Made by a program: the position numbers and the translations under genes. Under the pieces are notes generated by a model. It ran no database searches. It worked only from the letters and a program-made list of their open reading frames with translations, and was not told the origin of the DNA. A stretch of DNA of 11,525 nt. Origin: JABFRJ01 sp031409695 (GTDB lineage: Bacteria; Pseudomonadota; Alphaproteobacteria; Rhizobiales; Hyphomicrobiaceae). Shown piece by piece: positions 1 to 6,732 of the stretch (position 1 is its first letter; each line of letters opens with the position of its first letter). The DNA lies in NCBI GenBank assembly GCA_031409695.1, contig JANNXS010000046.1, positions 1-11,525 on the forward strand, given 5' to 3'.

Positions 1-139
1 AGGTTGCGAGTTGATCGGCGAGCGTGGCTTCCGTCAGCCGCGCGCCTGCCACCAAAGTTCCTGCCAGAATCGCCTCACGAAGGCGTTCCAAAGCAAGGCT
101 TTCGGCCGACTTTCGGGAGATTGGTTCTAAGAGCGACAT
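1..139 (-). CDS. GntR-family transcriptional regulator, N-terminal part (cut by window edge)
   Basis: Read on the minus strand from the ATG at 139, the first 46 residues form the start of a GntR winged-helix DNA-binding domain. ALERLREAILAGTLVAGARL is followed by TEATLADQLAT, matching the family pattern of a first helix, then 'G.L.PG.RL.E..LA..L'. The spacing resembles the FCD (FadR/VanR) subfamily, but the ligand-binding domain lies outside the window, so the subfamily is inferred. The gene diverges from a flavoprotein gene, and a perfect 34-bp palindrome starts 13 nt upstream of its ATG. GntR repressors commonly control themselves and a divergent catabolic or detoxification operon, so this one probably regulates the genes to its right. 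The ligand cannot be deduced. Confidence 0.85.
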   Translation of the reverse strand, partial: MSLLEPISRKSAESLALERLREAILAGTLVAGARLTEATLADQLAT

Positions 140-151
140 CCAGCTCGTTAC

Positions 152-185
152 CACGGTTGCCGATTGTCGACAATCGGCAACCGTG
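152..185. promoter_or_regulatory. Perfect 34-bp palindrome, probable GntR operator
   Basis: The left half cacggttgccgattgtc is followed directly by its exact reverse complement, with no spacer and no mismatch. Its centre, TTGTCGACAA, fits the general GntR/FadR-type operator shape (t.GT followed by AC.a). It lies 12 nt from the regulator's ATG and 63 nt from the flavoprotein's preferred ATG. It could therefore block both divergent promoters. The symmetry is seen directly. The identity of the binding protein is inferred from position. Confidence 0.7.
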
Positions 186-207
186 AAAGTGGATCTGAGC
201 TAAGCGA

Positions 208-223
208 TTGTCGTATGCGACAT
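208..223. promoter_or_regulatory. Secondary inverted repeat, possible second operator half-sites
   Basis: The sequence TTGTCGTATGCGACAT contains 5-bp arms (TGTCG and CGACA) around TATG. The arms repeat the GTCG core of the 34-bp palindrome about 40 bp upstream. A further short repeat, TGTC-TGG-GACA, follows at 223-233. These may be weaker sites for the same regulator. Short arms like these also occur by chance, so this is tentative. Confidence 0.35.
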
Positions 224-248
224 GTCTGGGACAGAAACGGAGCTCCAG

Positions 249-1652
249 ATGACGACACTTGAAACGGACTACCTCATCATTGGTGCTGGCGCCGTTGGCA
301 TTGGTTTCGCCGATGTGCTGGTCGCGGAAAGCCAGGCAACGGTCACGATCGTCGATGAACGTAACAGCCCTGGCGGCCACTGGAACGACGCCTATCCGTT
401 CGTGCGCCTGCATCATCCCTCGCACTTTTATGGCGTGCACTCGCGGCCGCTTGGAGATTTCAGCCGACAGCGCTCAGGGTTCAATGCCGGCTTGTTGCAC
501 CAGGCGACGGCGCCTGAGATCCTCGACCATTATCAAAAGACCATGGAGCAGCACCTCTTGCCGTCCGGTCGCGTCAGCTATCGTCCCATGAGCCGTTACG
601 CAGATGGGACGATCACATCCTTGTTGACCGGCAAGACCGAGAAAATCGTCACTGGAAAAACGGTTGACGCAACGATCTCCGGTACGACGGTCCCGGCAAC
701 ACACAAGCGACCTTACGACCTGGCGGAGGGCGTTGCTTGTATTCCAAGTTCGGACCTCGGTCGGGTGAAGCATAGCCCGGCCAAATTCTGCGTTGTCGGT
801 TCCGGTAAGACCGGGATGGATGCCGTGCTCTGGTTGCTCGACCAGGGCGTCGCACATGACCGCATCCGTTGGATCATGCCGCGTGACGCTTGGTGGATCG
901 ATCGTGCCGCGGCTCAGTTTGTGGCTGATGATTTCGCCGCAACTGTTGGTAACGTTGCTGGTCAGATGGAAGCCATGGGGCAGGCAACGGACGTAGCGGA
1001 TCTGTTCGTCCGGTTGGAAGCATGTGGTGGTCTGCTGCGCCTTGACAGCGGCGTCCAGCCGACCATGTTTCACGGTGCAACGATTTCGCGACCAGAACTG
1101 GCCCAGTTGCAGCGCATCACGGACATTGTGCGCCTTGGCCGCCTGAAGCGCGTCGAGGCAAATCGGCTGATCCTCGCCAAGGGTGAGATCTCGGGTGAAC
1201 CAGACACACTGTATGTAGACTGTTCAGCGGCGGGCTTTGCCCATCGCAAACCGGAGCCGGTGTTTCAGGGCAACCGCATTGCGTTGCAGATGCTGAAATC
1301 ATTCGCGCCGACATTCAGCGCAGCCCTGATCGGCCATATCGAGGCGACCTATCCGGACGATGCGGCCAAGAACGCCTTGGCCCAGCCCGTGCCAACGCCG
1401 CGTGCCGCTGAGGACTGGTTGATCATGATGGCCGCGAGCATGACCAACCAAAGCCGCTGGTCGCAGGATCCGGCGTTGATGGCGTGGATCCTGAAGTGTC
1501 GGCTTGATCCCATGACGGCGCTGATGCGGAGCGTTAAACCCGAGGACACGGAGAAAATGGCGCTCCTACAACGCAGCCGTCAGGCCATGCGTCCAGCGGC
1601 GGCCAACATGCCGAAGCTGGTTGGCGAGGTCATGGCCCGAGCGCGCGCTTGA
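249..1652 (+). CDS. FAD/NAD(P)-binding flavoprotein oxidoreductase (monooxygenase-like)
   Basis: This is a predicted 467-residue cytosolic flavoenzyme. The N-terminal Rossmann motif GAGAVG (residues 12-17) is followed by an acidic strand end, VTIVDE (32-37), for the FAD ribose. A GGHW segment at 42-45 is typical of flavin-dependent monooxygenase and pyridine nucleotide-disulfide oxidoreductase relatives. A second dinucleotide motif, VVGSGKTG (GSGKTG at 184-189), should bind NAD(P)H. I do not see the Baeyer-Villiger fingerprint FxGxxxHxxxW, so the exact reaction is open. The start at 249 was chosen because GGAG at 239-242 sits 6 nt upstream. An in-frame ATG at 222 has no ribosome binding site and overlaps a possible operator. 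The gene is divergent from the GntR regulator and precedes an EmrAB-type pump. This suggests that it modifies a compound that is then exported or detoxified. Confidence 0.8.
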   Translation: MTTLETDYLIIGAGAVGIGFADVLVAESQATVTIVDERNSPGGHWNDAYPFVRLHHPSHFYGVHSRPLGDFSRQRSGFNAGLLHQATAPEILDHYQKTMEQHLLPSGRVSYRPMSRYADGTITSLLTGKTEKIVTGKTVDATISGTTVPATHKRPYDLAEGVACIPSSDLGRVKHSPAKFCVVGSGKTGMDAVLWLLDQGVAHDRIRWIMPRDAWWIDRAAAQFVADDFAATVGNVAGQMEAMGQATDVADLFVRLEACGGLLRLDSGVQPTMFHGATISRPELAQLQRITDIVRLGRLKRVEANRLILAKGEISGEPDTLYVDCSAAGFAHRKPEPVFQGNRIALQMLKSFAPTFSAALIGHIEATYPDDAAKNALAQPVPTPRAAEDWLIMMAASMTNQSRWSQDPALMAWILKCRLDPMTALMRSVKPEDTEKMALLQRSRQAMRPAAANMPKLVGEVMARARA

Positions 1653-1719
1653 AGTGGGTGCAAGCCGCTTCTCATGCCGCTCTGTTGTCCGATGGCATGG
1701 TTTTTGCGCGATGGCCGTC

Positions 1720-1735
1720 AAGGCGACATCGCCTT
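1720..1735. repeat. Short inverted repeat (6-bp stem, 4-nt loop)
   Basis: AAGGCG-ACAT-CGCCTT is a perfect small hairpin in the 258-bp gap between the flavoprotein and the membrane fusion protein genes. It has no T-run, so it is at best a weak attenuator or processing site. The rest of 1653-1787 shows no recognisable gene or clear promoter. Confidence 0.25.
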
Positions 1736-1787
1736 AGTCAGCGAACAGCGTCGCGCTTTGCCTTGACGGACCAGCCGTTCTTTCAGC

Positions 1788-1910
1788 ATGGCACCTGTGC
1801 ACCCGCTCTGCGCGTATTGGAACAAGCCGGGGTTGGAACGTCCAGACAGCCGTGCTTTAAACGATCTCGACGAAATGGGAGGCGCGGATTGGCGCGCCGG
1901 GCGTATTTGA
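1788..1910 (+). CDS. Possible 40-residue peptide of unknown function, coupled to the efflux gene
   Basis: An ATG at 1788 opens a 40-codon frame ending in TGA at 1908-1910, directly abutting the ATG of the next gene (TGAATG). The peptide has a tryptophan-rich, charged middle and end: YWNKPGLERPDSRALNDLDE, then MGGADWRAGRI. The spacing of L, D, L and G faintly recalls DUF1127 (YjiS-like) small proteins of alphaproteobacteria, but the match is too short to name it. There is no good Shine-Dalgarno sequence before 1788. It could be a leader peptide that couples translation to the downstream gene, the remnant of a longer gene, or chance. Confidence 0.3.
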   Translation: MAPVHPLCAYWNKPGLERPDSRALNDLDEMGGADWRAGRI

Positions 1911-3080
1911 ATGCTGGACAATGCTCCGGGAAAGGATCGCGTAGCCGTTCCAAGAGTCCGGCGCGGGAAGCGTGTTTTCTCGCTTTTGATTGCTATCTTG
2001 TCGCTCGCGGCTGCGGTTTTTGTTGGGGTTCCACTTGGCGAGCAGTGGTGGCACGTCGGTCGCTTCATGGTGACCACCGATGACGCTTACATCGCAACGC
2101 GGGCCGCAAACCTATCGCCAAAGGTCTCGGGCTACGTCGTCGAAATCCTGATCCCTGACCATGCAAGCGTCAAAAGCGGCGATCTCATCGCACGGATCGA
2201 TGCAGGGGACTACAAGCTCGCGCTCGGGACGGCGCAAATTCAACTCGAGACACAGCGTGCGGTCGTTGCCCGGATCGGACGCCAAGTGGAAGCACAGCGC
2301 GCGCTCGTTGCGCATGCCGAAGCCCAAGCCAACGCGGCCAACGCCTTGGCGGCCCGCGCCGCCCTCGACTTGAGACGGCAGACCGAACTTGCAGCGCGCA
2401 AGATCAACTCAGCCGCAGCTCTCGATAGCGCCGAAGCGGCCGATTTGCAGGCTAAAGCCGCTGTGTCTGCAGCTTCCGCGGCGATTGCCAATGCGGTGGC
2501 GAACACCACCGTTCTGGTCGCGCAACAGACGGAAGCCGAGACCATGATCCGTTTAGCGGAGATTGGGGTTGCCAAAGCCGAACGCGACCTGTCTTTTACC
2601 GAGATCCGTGCACCCATCGACGGCATCCTCGGCAATCGTGGCATGCAGGTCGGTGATTACGTGCAACCGACGCAGCGGCTGGCGAGCCTTGTGCCCATGC
2701 ACGCTATTTTTATAGAAGCGAACTTCAAGGAGACCCAGCTCGCCCGCCTGAAGGTCGGCCACGTTGTGCGCGTCACCGTCGATGCCCACGCGGGGGAGCA
2801 GTTCGAAGGTCATATCCTGAGCATGTCGCCGGCATCGGGCGCCGTGTTTTCCCTGCTGCCGCCAGACAATGCGACCGGAAACTTCACGAAAATTGTGCAA
2901 CGCATAGCGGTTCGGATCGCACTACCTCCGGAGGTTATCGCGCGGGCCACTTTGAGGCCCGGCATGAGCGTTGTCGTCGCCGTTGATACGCGTACGCCCG
3001 GTACGCCGGACGCGCCCGGAATCTCGGTTGCGCCACCGGCCTCGGCGTCTCCGGCGCGCGCAACGTCGAGTATTCGGTAG
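1911..3080 (+). CDS. HlyD/EmrA-type membrane fusion (periplasmic adaptor) protein
   Basis: This 389-residue adaptor would bridge an inner-membrane transporter to an outer-membrane TolC-type channel. After a basic N-terminus there is a single membrane anchor at about residues 21-41. The EmrA hallmark TTDDAYI follows (55-61), then the first lipoyl half with SPKVSGYV (69-76). A long Ala-rich alpha-hairpin coiled coil runs over roughly 100-220. The second lipoyl half and beta-barrel follow, with RAPIDG near 232 and then GDYVQP and EANFKETQL. The C-terminal tail is Pro/Ala/Ser-rich and probably disordered. The start at 1911 has little ribosome binding site but abuts the stop of the small frame upstream, so translational coupling is possible. 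The transporter partner begins 60 nt after its stop. Family assignment is firm; the substrate is unknown. Confidence 0.92.
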   Translation: MLDNAPGKDRVAVPRVRRGKRVFSLLIAILSLAAAVFVGVPLGEQWWHVGRFMVTTDDAYIATRAANLSPKVSGYVVEILIPDHASVKSGDLIARIDAGDYKLALGTAQIQLETQRAVVARIGRQVEAQRALVAHAEAQANAANALAARAALDLRRQTELAARKINSAAALDSAEAADLQAKAAVSAASAAIANAVANTTVLVAQQTEAETMIRLAEIGVAKAERDLSFTEIRAPIDGILGNRGMQVGDYVQPTQRLASLVPMHAIFIEANFKETQLARLKVGHVVRVTVDAHAGEQFEGHILSMSPASGAVFSLLPPDNATGNFTKIVQRIAVRIALPPEVIARATLRPGMSVVVAVDTRTPGTPDAPGISVAPPASASPARATSSIR

Positions 3081-3118
3081 GCTGGCATTTCTGTAGTCTG
3101 GGATCCAGTACTCTGCAG

Positions 3119-3130
3119 CATTCCGGAATG
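3119..3130. repeat. 12-bp palindrome overlapping the ribosome binding site of the transporter gene
   Basis: CATTCCGGAATG is a perfect palindrome whose last G is the first base of the GGGA Shine-Dalgarno sequence (3130-3133) for the ATG at 3141. It could modestly affect translation or be chance. Confidence 0.25.
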
Positions 3131-3140
3131 GGACGGTGAC

Positions 3141-4703
3141 ATGACATCAGTTGTCGCCTCCGATGCGCTTGCCAGTGAGCGCATCGACATCGCCAATCTG
3201 CTGACGTTTATCTGCCTGGTGTTCGGCATGTTCATGGCGATCCTGGATATTCAGATCGTCTCGGCATCCATGGCAGAGATCCGCGCGGGGCTATCGGCGA
3301 GCAAGGATGAAGTCATTTGGGTGCAGACCGCCTATCTGATCGCCGAAGTGATCATGATCCCACTCACGGGGTTTTTCTCCCGCGCCCTTGGCACGCGCTA
3401 CCTGTTCGCACTTTCGGCTGCCGGCTTTACCTTCGCAAGCTTGATGTGTGGCCTTGCGACATCGATCACCGAGATGATTTTCTGGCGTGCGGCGCAGGGC
3501 TTTCTTGGTGGCGCCATGGTGCCGACCGTGTTCGCGATGTCCTGGGTGCTGTTTCCGCGCTCAAAGCAGCGCATCATATCGCCAATGATTGCCCTCATCA
3601 TAACGACAGCGCCGACCATCGGTCCAAGCGTTGGTGGCTATGTAACAGAGCTGCTCTCCTGGCGCTGGCTGTTTTTCATCAATATCGTTCCCGGCATCAT
3701 CATTACGGTTGTCGCGCTGCAGCGCATCAACTTCGATAAACCGGATTTCGCGTTGCTGAAGAAGCTCGACTGGGTTGGCATGATCGCCATGGCGCTCTGC
3801 CTCGGCTGCTTCGAATTCGTGCTGGAGGAAGGGCCGCGCCAACGTTGGTTTGATGATGATCATGTGACGTGGTGCGCTCTTGTTTCGGTCTCGGCCGGCT
3901 GCGTATTTGCCTGGCGCGTGAAGGTCGCGCGCGAGCCGATCGTCGATTTTCGAGCCTTCAGACATCGAAACTTTGCGCTTGGAACGGTGTTTTCGTTTGT
4001 TGTCGGGATTGGCTTGTTCGGCCTGACCTATCTTTTCCCGCTCTACCTCAGCAACGTGCGCGGCCACAACGCTGTTACCATCGGTGAGACCCTGTTCGTC
4101 ACGGGGGCGGCAATGTTCATCATTGCGCCAATCAACAGCCGATTGATCACGGTCATGGACCCCAGGCTGATGATGGCGATCGGCTTGGCATCGTTTGGGT
4201 TTGGCACTTGGTTGATGACGGGCTTGACCCGCGACTGGGATTTCTGGGAGTTGCTCGTGCCGCAACTTTTCCGGGGCGCGGGCCTCATGATGGCGATGTT
4301 GCCAATCAACAACATGAGCATGGGCTCGTTGCCGCAAGATCTGCTCAAGGGAGGCGCGGCGTTGTATAATCTAGTGCGTATTCTTGGAGGGGCTGTTGGC
4401 CTTGCGGTGCTGACCAGCCTGCTCAATGCGCGCACGGACTTGCATCTTGCGCGGCTGCATGAGCGCGCGACCTCGGCACACGGACCACTCACCGAGACCT
4501 TGGCTGAGTTGACGCGCCGTTTTGCCTCCCAGGGCAGCGACGCGCCGGCCATGGCGCTGAAGACGCTCAACGGGATTGTCCATCGCCAGGGTCTAGTCAT
4601 GGGCTTTGCCGATGTCTTTTGGGTGTTGACCGTGTTGTTCGTGATTCTCGCAGCTGCAACTTTTCTGATGAAGCGCCCCGTCATTCCGGGTGTCTCTGGG
4701 TAA
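3141..4703 (+). CDS. DHA2-family (EmrB/QacA-type) MFS drug-efflux transporter
   Basis: This 520-residue inner-membrane proton antiporter has the hydrophobicity expected of 14 helices. In helix 1 the DHA2 motif appears as LDIQIVSASM (35-44). A motif A-like loop follows as GFFSRALGTRYLF (77-89). RAAQG lies at 116-120. The antiporter motif C is TIGPSVGGY (159-167), followed by the characteristic WRWLFFIN (174-181). Its length is typical of EmrB. GGGA at 3130-3133 sits 7 nt before the ATG. With the adaptor gene just upstream it makes an EmrAB-like pair; the outer-membrane channel must be encoded elsewhere. The likely role is proton-driven export of a hydrophobic or aromatic compound, possibly one linked to the upstream flavoenzyme. 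The transporter family is firm and the substrate is inferred only loosely from context. Confidence 0.93.
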   Translation: MTSVVASDALASERIDIANLLTFICLVFGMFMAILDIQIVSASMAEIRAGLSASKDEVIWVQTAYLIAEVIMIPLTGFFSRALGTRYLFALSAAGFTFASLMCGLATSITEMIFWRAAQGFLGGAMVPTVFAMSWVLFPRSKQRIISPMIALIITTAPTIGPSVGGYVTELLSWRWLFFINIVPGIIITVVALQRINFDKPDFALLKKLDWVGMIAMALCLGCFEFVLEEGPRQRWFDDDHVTWCALVSVSAGCVFAWRVKVAREPIVDFRAFRHRNFALGTVFSFVVGIGLFGLTYLFPLYLSNVRGHNAVTIGETLFVTGAAMFIIAPINSRLITVMDPRLMMAIGLASFGFGTWLMTGLTRDWDFWELLVPQLFRGAGLMMAMLPINNMSMGSLPQDLLKGGAALYNLVRILGGAVGLAVLTSLLNARTDLHLARLHERATSAHGPLTETLAELTRRFASQGSDAPAMALKTLNGIVHRQGLVMGFADVFWVLTVLFVILAAATFLMKRPVIPGVSG

Positions 4704-4839
4704 ATTGAGAGGGCGCAAGTCGGTGCAGTTTGAGGCTGAGCTGTGATTTGTCAGTCAATCGTGAAACTCTGCCCAAACCTAACCGTATCTCTGCCGGCTT
4801 CGATACCGGAGCAATGAGAACGGAACGGGACATTCCATC

Positions 4840-5625
4840 ATGAAACTGACACACATGACGGCGCTTGCCGCCGCGCTTTCAATTGGCGGTTTTGCTGCCC
4901 CCGCTTTCGCGGCAACGGTCGTCGGACTGAAGGACGGCAACTCTCTTGTTGTGATCGACACCGCAACGAAGCGCGTCACCAACACAGTGAAGCTCGACGC
5001 CAGCGCTTCGCTGGTTGGCATTGACGTGCGCCCTTCCAATGGCATGCTCTATGGCGTCACGCCGTCGGGCGACATCGTCACCATCGACGCCAAGACGGGT
5101 AAGTGGGAAAAGAAGAGCGCGCTTTCGGAGAAACTGCCGGCAGACGCCACCATCACAATCGACTTCAATCCAGTCGCCGATCGCATGCGCATTTTGACAT
5201 CGACGGGTACAAGCCTGCGCGTCAATGTCGATGACGGCAAGGCAACGGTCGATGGCGCCCTCAAGTACGCCGAGACCGAGCCGACCAAAGGCAAGATGCC
5301 GAACGTGCAGGCCGGCGGCTATTCCAACAGCTGCGCCGGCGTGAAGGAAACCGCGCTCTACAACATCGACATGGCGACCATGTCTCTGGTGAAACAGGCG
5401 CCACCAAACGACGGCATTCTGACGACGATCGGTGCCCTTGGCGCGACGCTGCAAGGTCCAGTGGCCTTCGACGTCTACACGGATTGCAAGGGCATGAGCG
5501 CGGGATGGTTGCTGAACAACGGTGTGTTGTCCTCGATTGATCTGGCGACCGGCAAACTCTCAGGGGTTGGCGCCATTGAAGGCATCTCTGGCAAGATCTC
5601 GGATATCGCCATCCTGCCGCAATAA
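4840..5625 (+). CDS. Secreted DUF4394-domain protein (beta-propeller-like)
   Basis: The 261-residue product starts with a clear signal peptide (MKLTHMTALAAALSIGGFAA, then PAFA) with probable cleavage after Ala24, so it should be periplasmic or exported. The mature part matches DUF4394: GIDVRPSNGMLYGVT (60-74), IDFNPVADRMRILTSTGTSLRVN (107-129), a YSNSC segment near 161-165 and QAPPNDG (186-192). The repeated strand-rich 'ID..TG' units suggest a propeller fold. The biochemical function of the family is unknown to me. Two cysteines, Cys165 and Cys216, could form a disulfide. ACGGGA at 4825-4830 precedes the ATG by 9 nt. It has its own 136-bp upstream gap and no obvious operon partner. Confidence 0.88.
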   Translation: MKLTHMTALAAALSIGGFAAPAFAATVVGLKDGNSLVVIDTATKRVTNTVKLDASASLVGIDVRPSNGMLYGVTPSGDIVTIDAKTGKWEKKSALSEKLPADATITIDFNPVADRMRILTSTGTSLRVNVDDGKATVDGALKYAETEPTKGKMPNVQAGGYSNSCAGVKETALYNIDMATMSLVKQAPPNDGILTTIGALGATLQGPVAFDVYTDCKGMSAGWLLNNGVLSSIDLATGKLSGVGAIEGISGKISDIAILPQ

Positions 5626-5634
5626 GCCCGCCGT

Positions 5635-5679
5635 GGGCAGGCCGGTTTGGTCCAACCTTGGGCCTTGCTTGGCCTGCCC
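5635..5679 (+). terminator. Stem-loop after the DUF4394 gene, possible terminator
   Basis: Perfect 9-bp GC-rich arms GGGCAGGCC (5635-5643) and GGCCTGCCC (5671-5679) enclose a 27-nt loop that contains a minor GGTT/AACC hairpin. It begins 10 nt after the stop codon. No U-tract follows, so it may act in transcript stability or Rho-dependent ending rather than as a classic intrinsic terminator. Confidence 0.45.
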
Positions 5680-5762
5680 TAAGCGCCTCAAGTGCGCTCC
5701 GAAGGCTTCGCCTCCTGACGTAACGGTGATAGGCCCAGTGCGAAAGCCGCGCGAGGCCCGCC

Positions 5763-6644
5763 ATGTCGTTACCGCTTGCCGAATTCACAGTTCGCCCGCC
5801 GATCAATGATGCCAGTCTCTATGAGACCGTGAGCGGCATCGATCACGAAGGCCGACACGTTGAGACGGTTGTCGTGCAAGAGCGGCCGTTGACACTCTTT
5901 CTCAACGCGCGAGAGATCGTCACCTTGATGACGATCGGCGATCATCCAGACTTGCTCGCCGTTGGCTATCTGTTGAACCAGAATATGCTGACTTTGGATG
6001 ATGAGATCACGGGCATCGACTACGAGGACGACATCCGCACCATTGTCGTGCGCACCAAGCGGCAGACCGATTTTGAAGATAAACTGAAGAAAAAGGTGCT
6101 GACGTCGGGCTGTGCCCAGGGAACCGTGTTCGGCGATCTGATGGAGGCCCTCGGGACCATCACGCTCAGCAACGATGTCCGGCTCAAGACATCATGGCTC
6201 TACGCGCTGACGAAAAAGATCAACATGGAGCCGTCGCTGTACCTGAAGGCCGGAGCAATCCATGGCTGCGTCCTGTGTGCCGAGGACCGGCCGCTGGTCT
6301 ATATGGAAGACGTCGGCCGCCATAACGCCGTCGACAAAATCGCGGGCTACATGCTGCTCAATAAGGTCAGTGCCGCGGATAAGATTTTTTATACGACCGG
6401 ACGGCTCACGTCCGAGATGGTTATTAAAACCGTGAAGATGGGCATTCCGATTCTCGTGTCGCGCTCGGGGTTCACGGCCTGGGGTGTCGATCTTGCAAAG
6501 AAAGCAGGCCTAACGCTGATCGGGCGCGCGCGCGGAAAACGTTTCATTGCGCTTGCGGGGGAACAGCGCCTCGTGTTCGACGCCGACCTGCGTCACGTCG
6601 ATGATGAGGATCGCAAACAGCGCCGCAAAGGCGCGGACGATTGA
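5763..6644 (+). CDS. fdhD: Formate dehydrogenase accessory sulfurtransferase FdhD
   Basis: FdhD passes sulfur from the cysteine desulfurase IscS to the Mo/W-bis-MGD cofactor so that formate dehydrogenase becomes active; it acts in the cytoplasm. The 293-residue protein carries the family signature EDVGRHNAVDKIAGYML (182-198). It also has TTGRLTSEMV (211-220), and GIPILVSRSGFTAWGVDLA with AGLTLIGRARG near the C-terminus. The loop that carries CxxC in the E. coli protein reads SGCAQGTVFG here, with a single Cys117. A separate CVLC (Cys169, Cys172) follows His167. GAGG at 5753-5756 precedes the ATG by 6 nt. The C-terminus is highly charged (DEDRKQRRKGADD). No formate dehydrogenase subunit gene is in the window, so its client enzyme lies elsewhere. 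Confidence 0.95.
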   Translation: MSLPLAEFTVRPPINDASLYETVSGIDHEGRHVETVVVQERPLTLFLNAREIVTLMTIGDHPDLLAVGYLLNQNMLTLDDEITGIDYEDDIRTIVVRTKRQTDFEDKLKKKVLTSGCAQGTVFGDLMEALGTITLSNDVRLKTSWLYALTKKINMEPSLYLKAGAIHGCVLCAEDRPLVYMEDVGRHNAVDKIAGYMLLNKVSAADKIFYTTGRLTSEMVIKTVKMGIPILVSRSGFTAWGVDLAKKAGLTLIGRARGKRFIALAGEQRLVFDADLRHVDDEDRKQRRKGADD

Positions 6645-6645
6645 G

Positions 6646-6732
6646 CGGCTCGCCGCAGGCGTGTCGGATCGCGCCTCAAGCTATCGCGCGTTCCGGCCGG
6701 CTCGCCGCAGGCGTGTCGGATCGCGCCCCAAG
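6646..6732. repeat. 35-bp direct repeat, two copies 52 bp apart
   Basis: Copy 1 (6646-6680) and copy 2 (6698-6732) share CGGCTCGCCGCAGGCGTGTC and then GGATCGCGCC, followed by TCAAG or CCAAG, with one mismatch in 35. Seventeen unrelated bases separate them. Copy 1 starts two bases after the fdhD stop codon. Each copy contains small self-complementary pieces (GCC-GCA-GGC). No coding role is apparent. It may be a local duplication or a dispersed intergenic repeat, which cannot be told from one window. Confidence 0.7.

Noticed and set aside
222..248. Extended N-terminus of the flavoprotein from the ATG at 222
   Set aside because: It lacks a Shine-Dalgarno sequence and overlaps the inverted repeat; the ATG at 249 has GGAG 6 nt upstream and gives a normal Rossmann N-terminus.
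1649..2083. A 144-codon plus-strand frame and a 119-codon minus-strand frame across the gap before the adaptor gene
   Set aside because: Both run into the adaptor gene out of frame, have no ribosome binding site and read as arginine/serine-rich shadow translations.
3561..4337. A 258-codon minus-strand frame inside the DHA2 transporter gene
   Set aside because: It is a charged, low-complexity antisense translation of membrane helices; the sense gene has clear DHA2 motifs.
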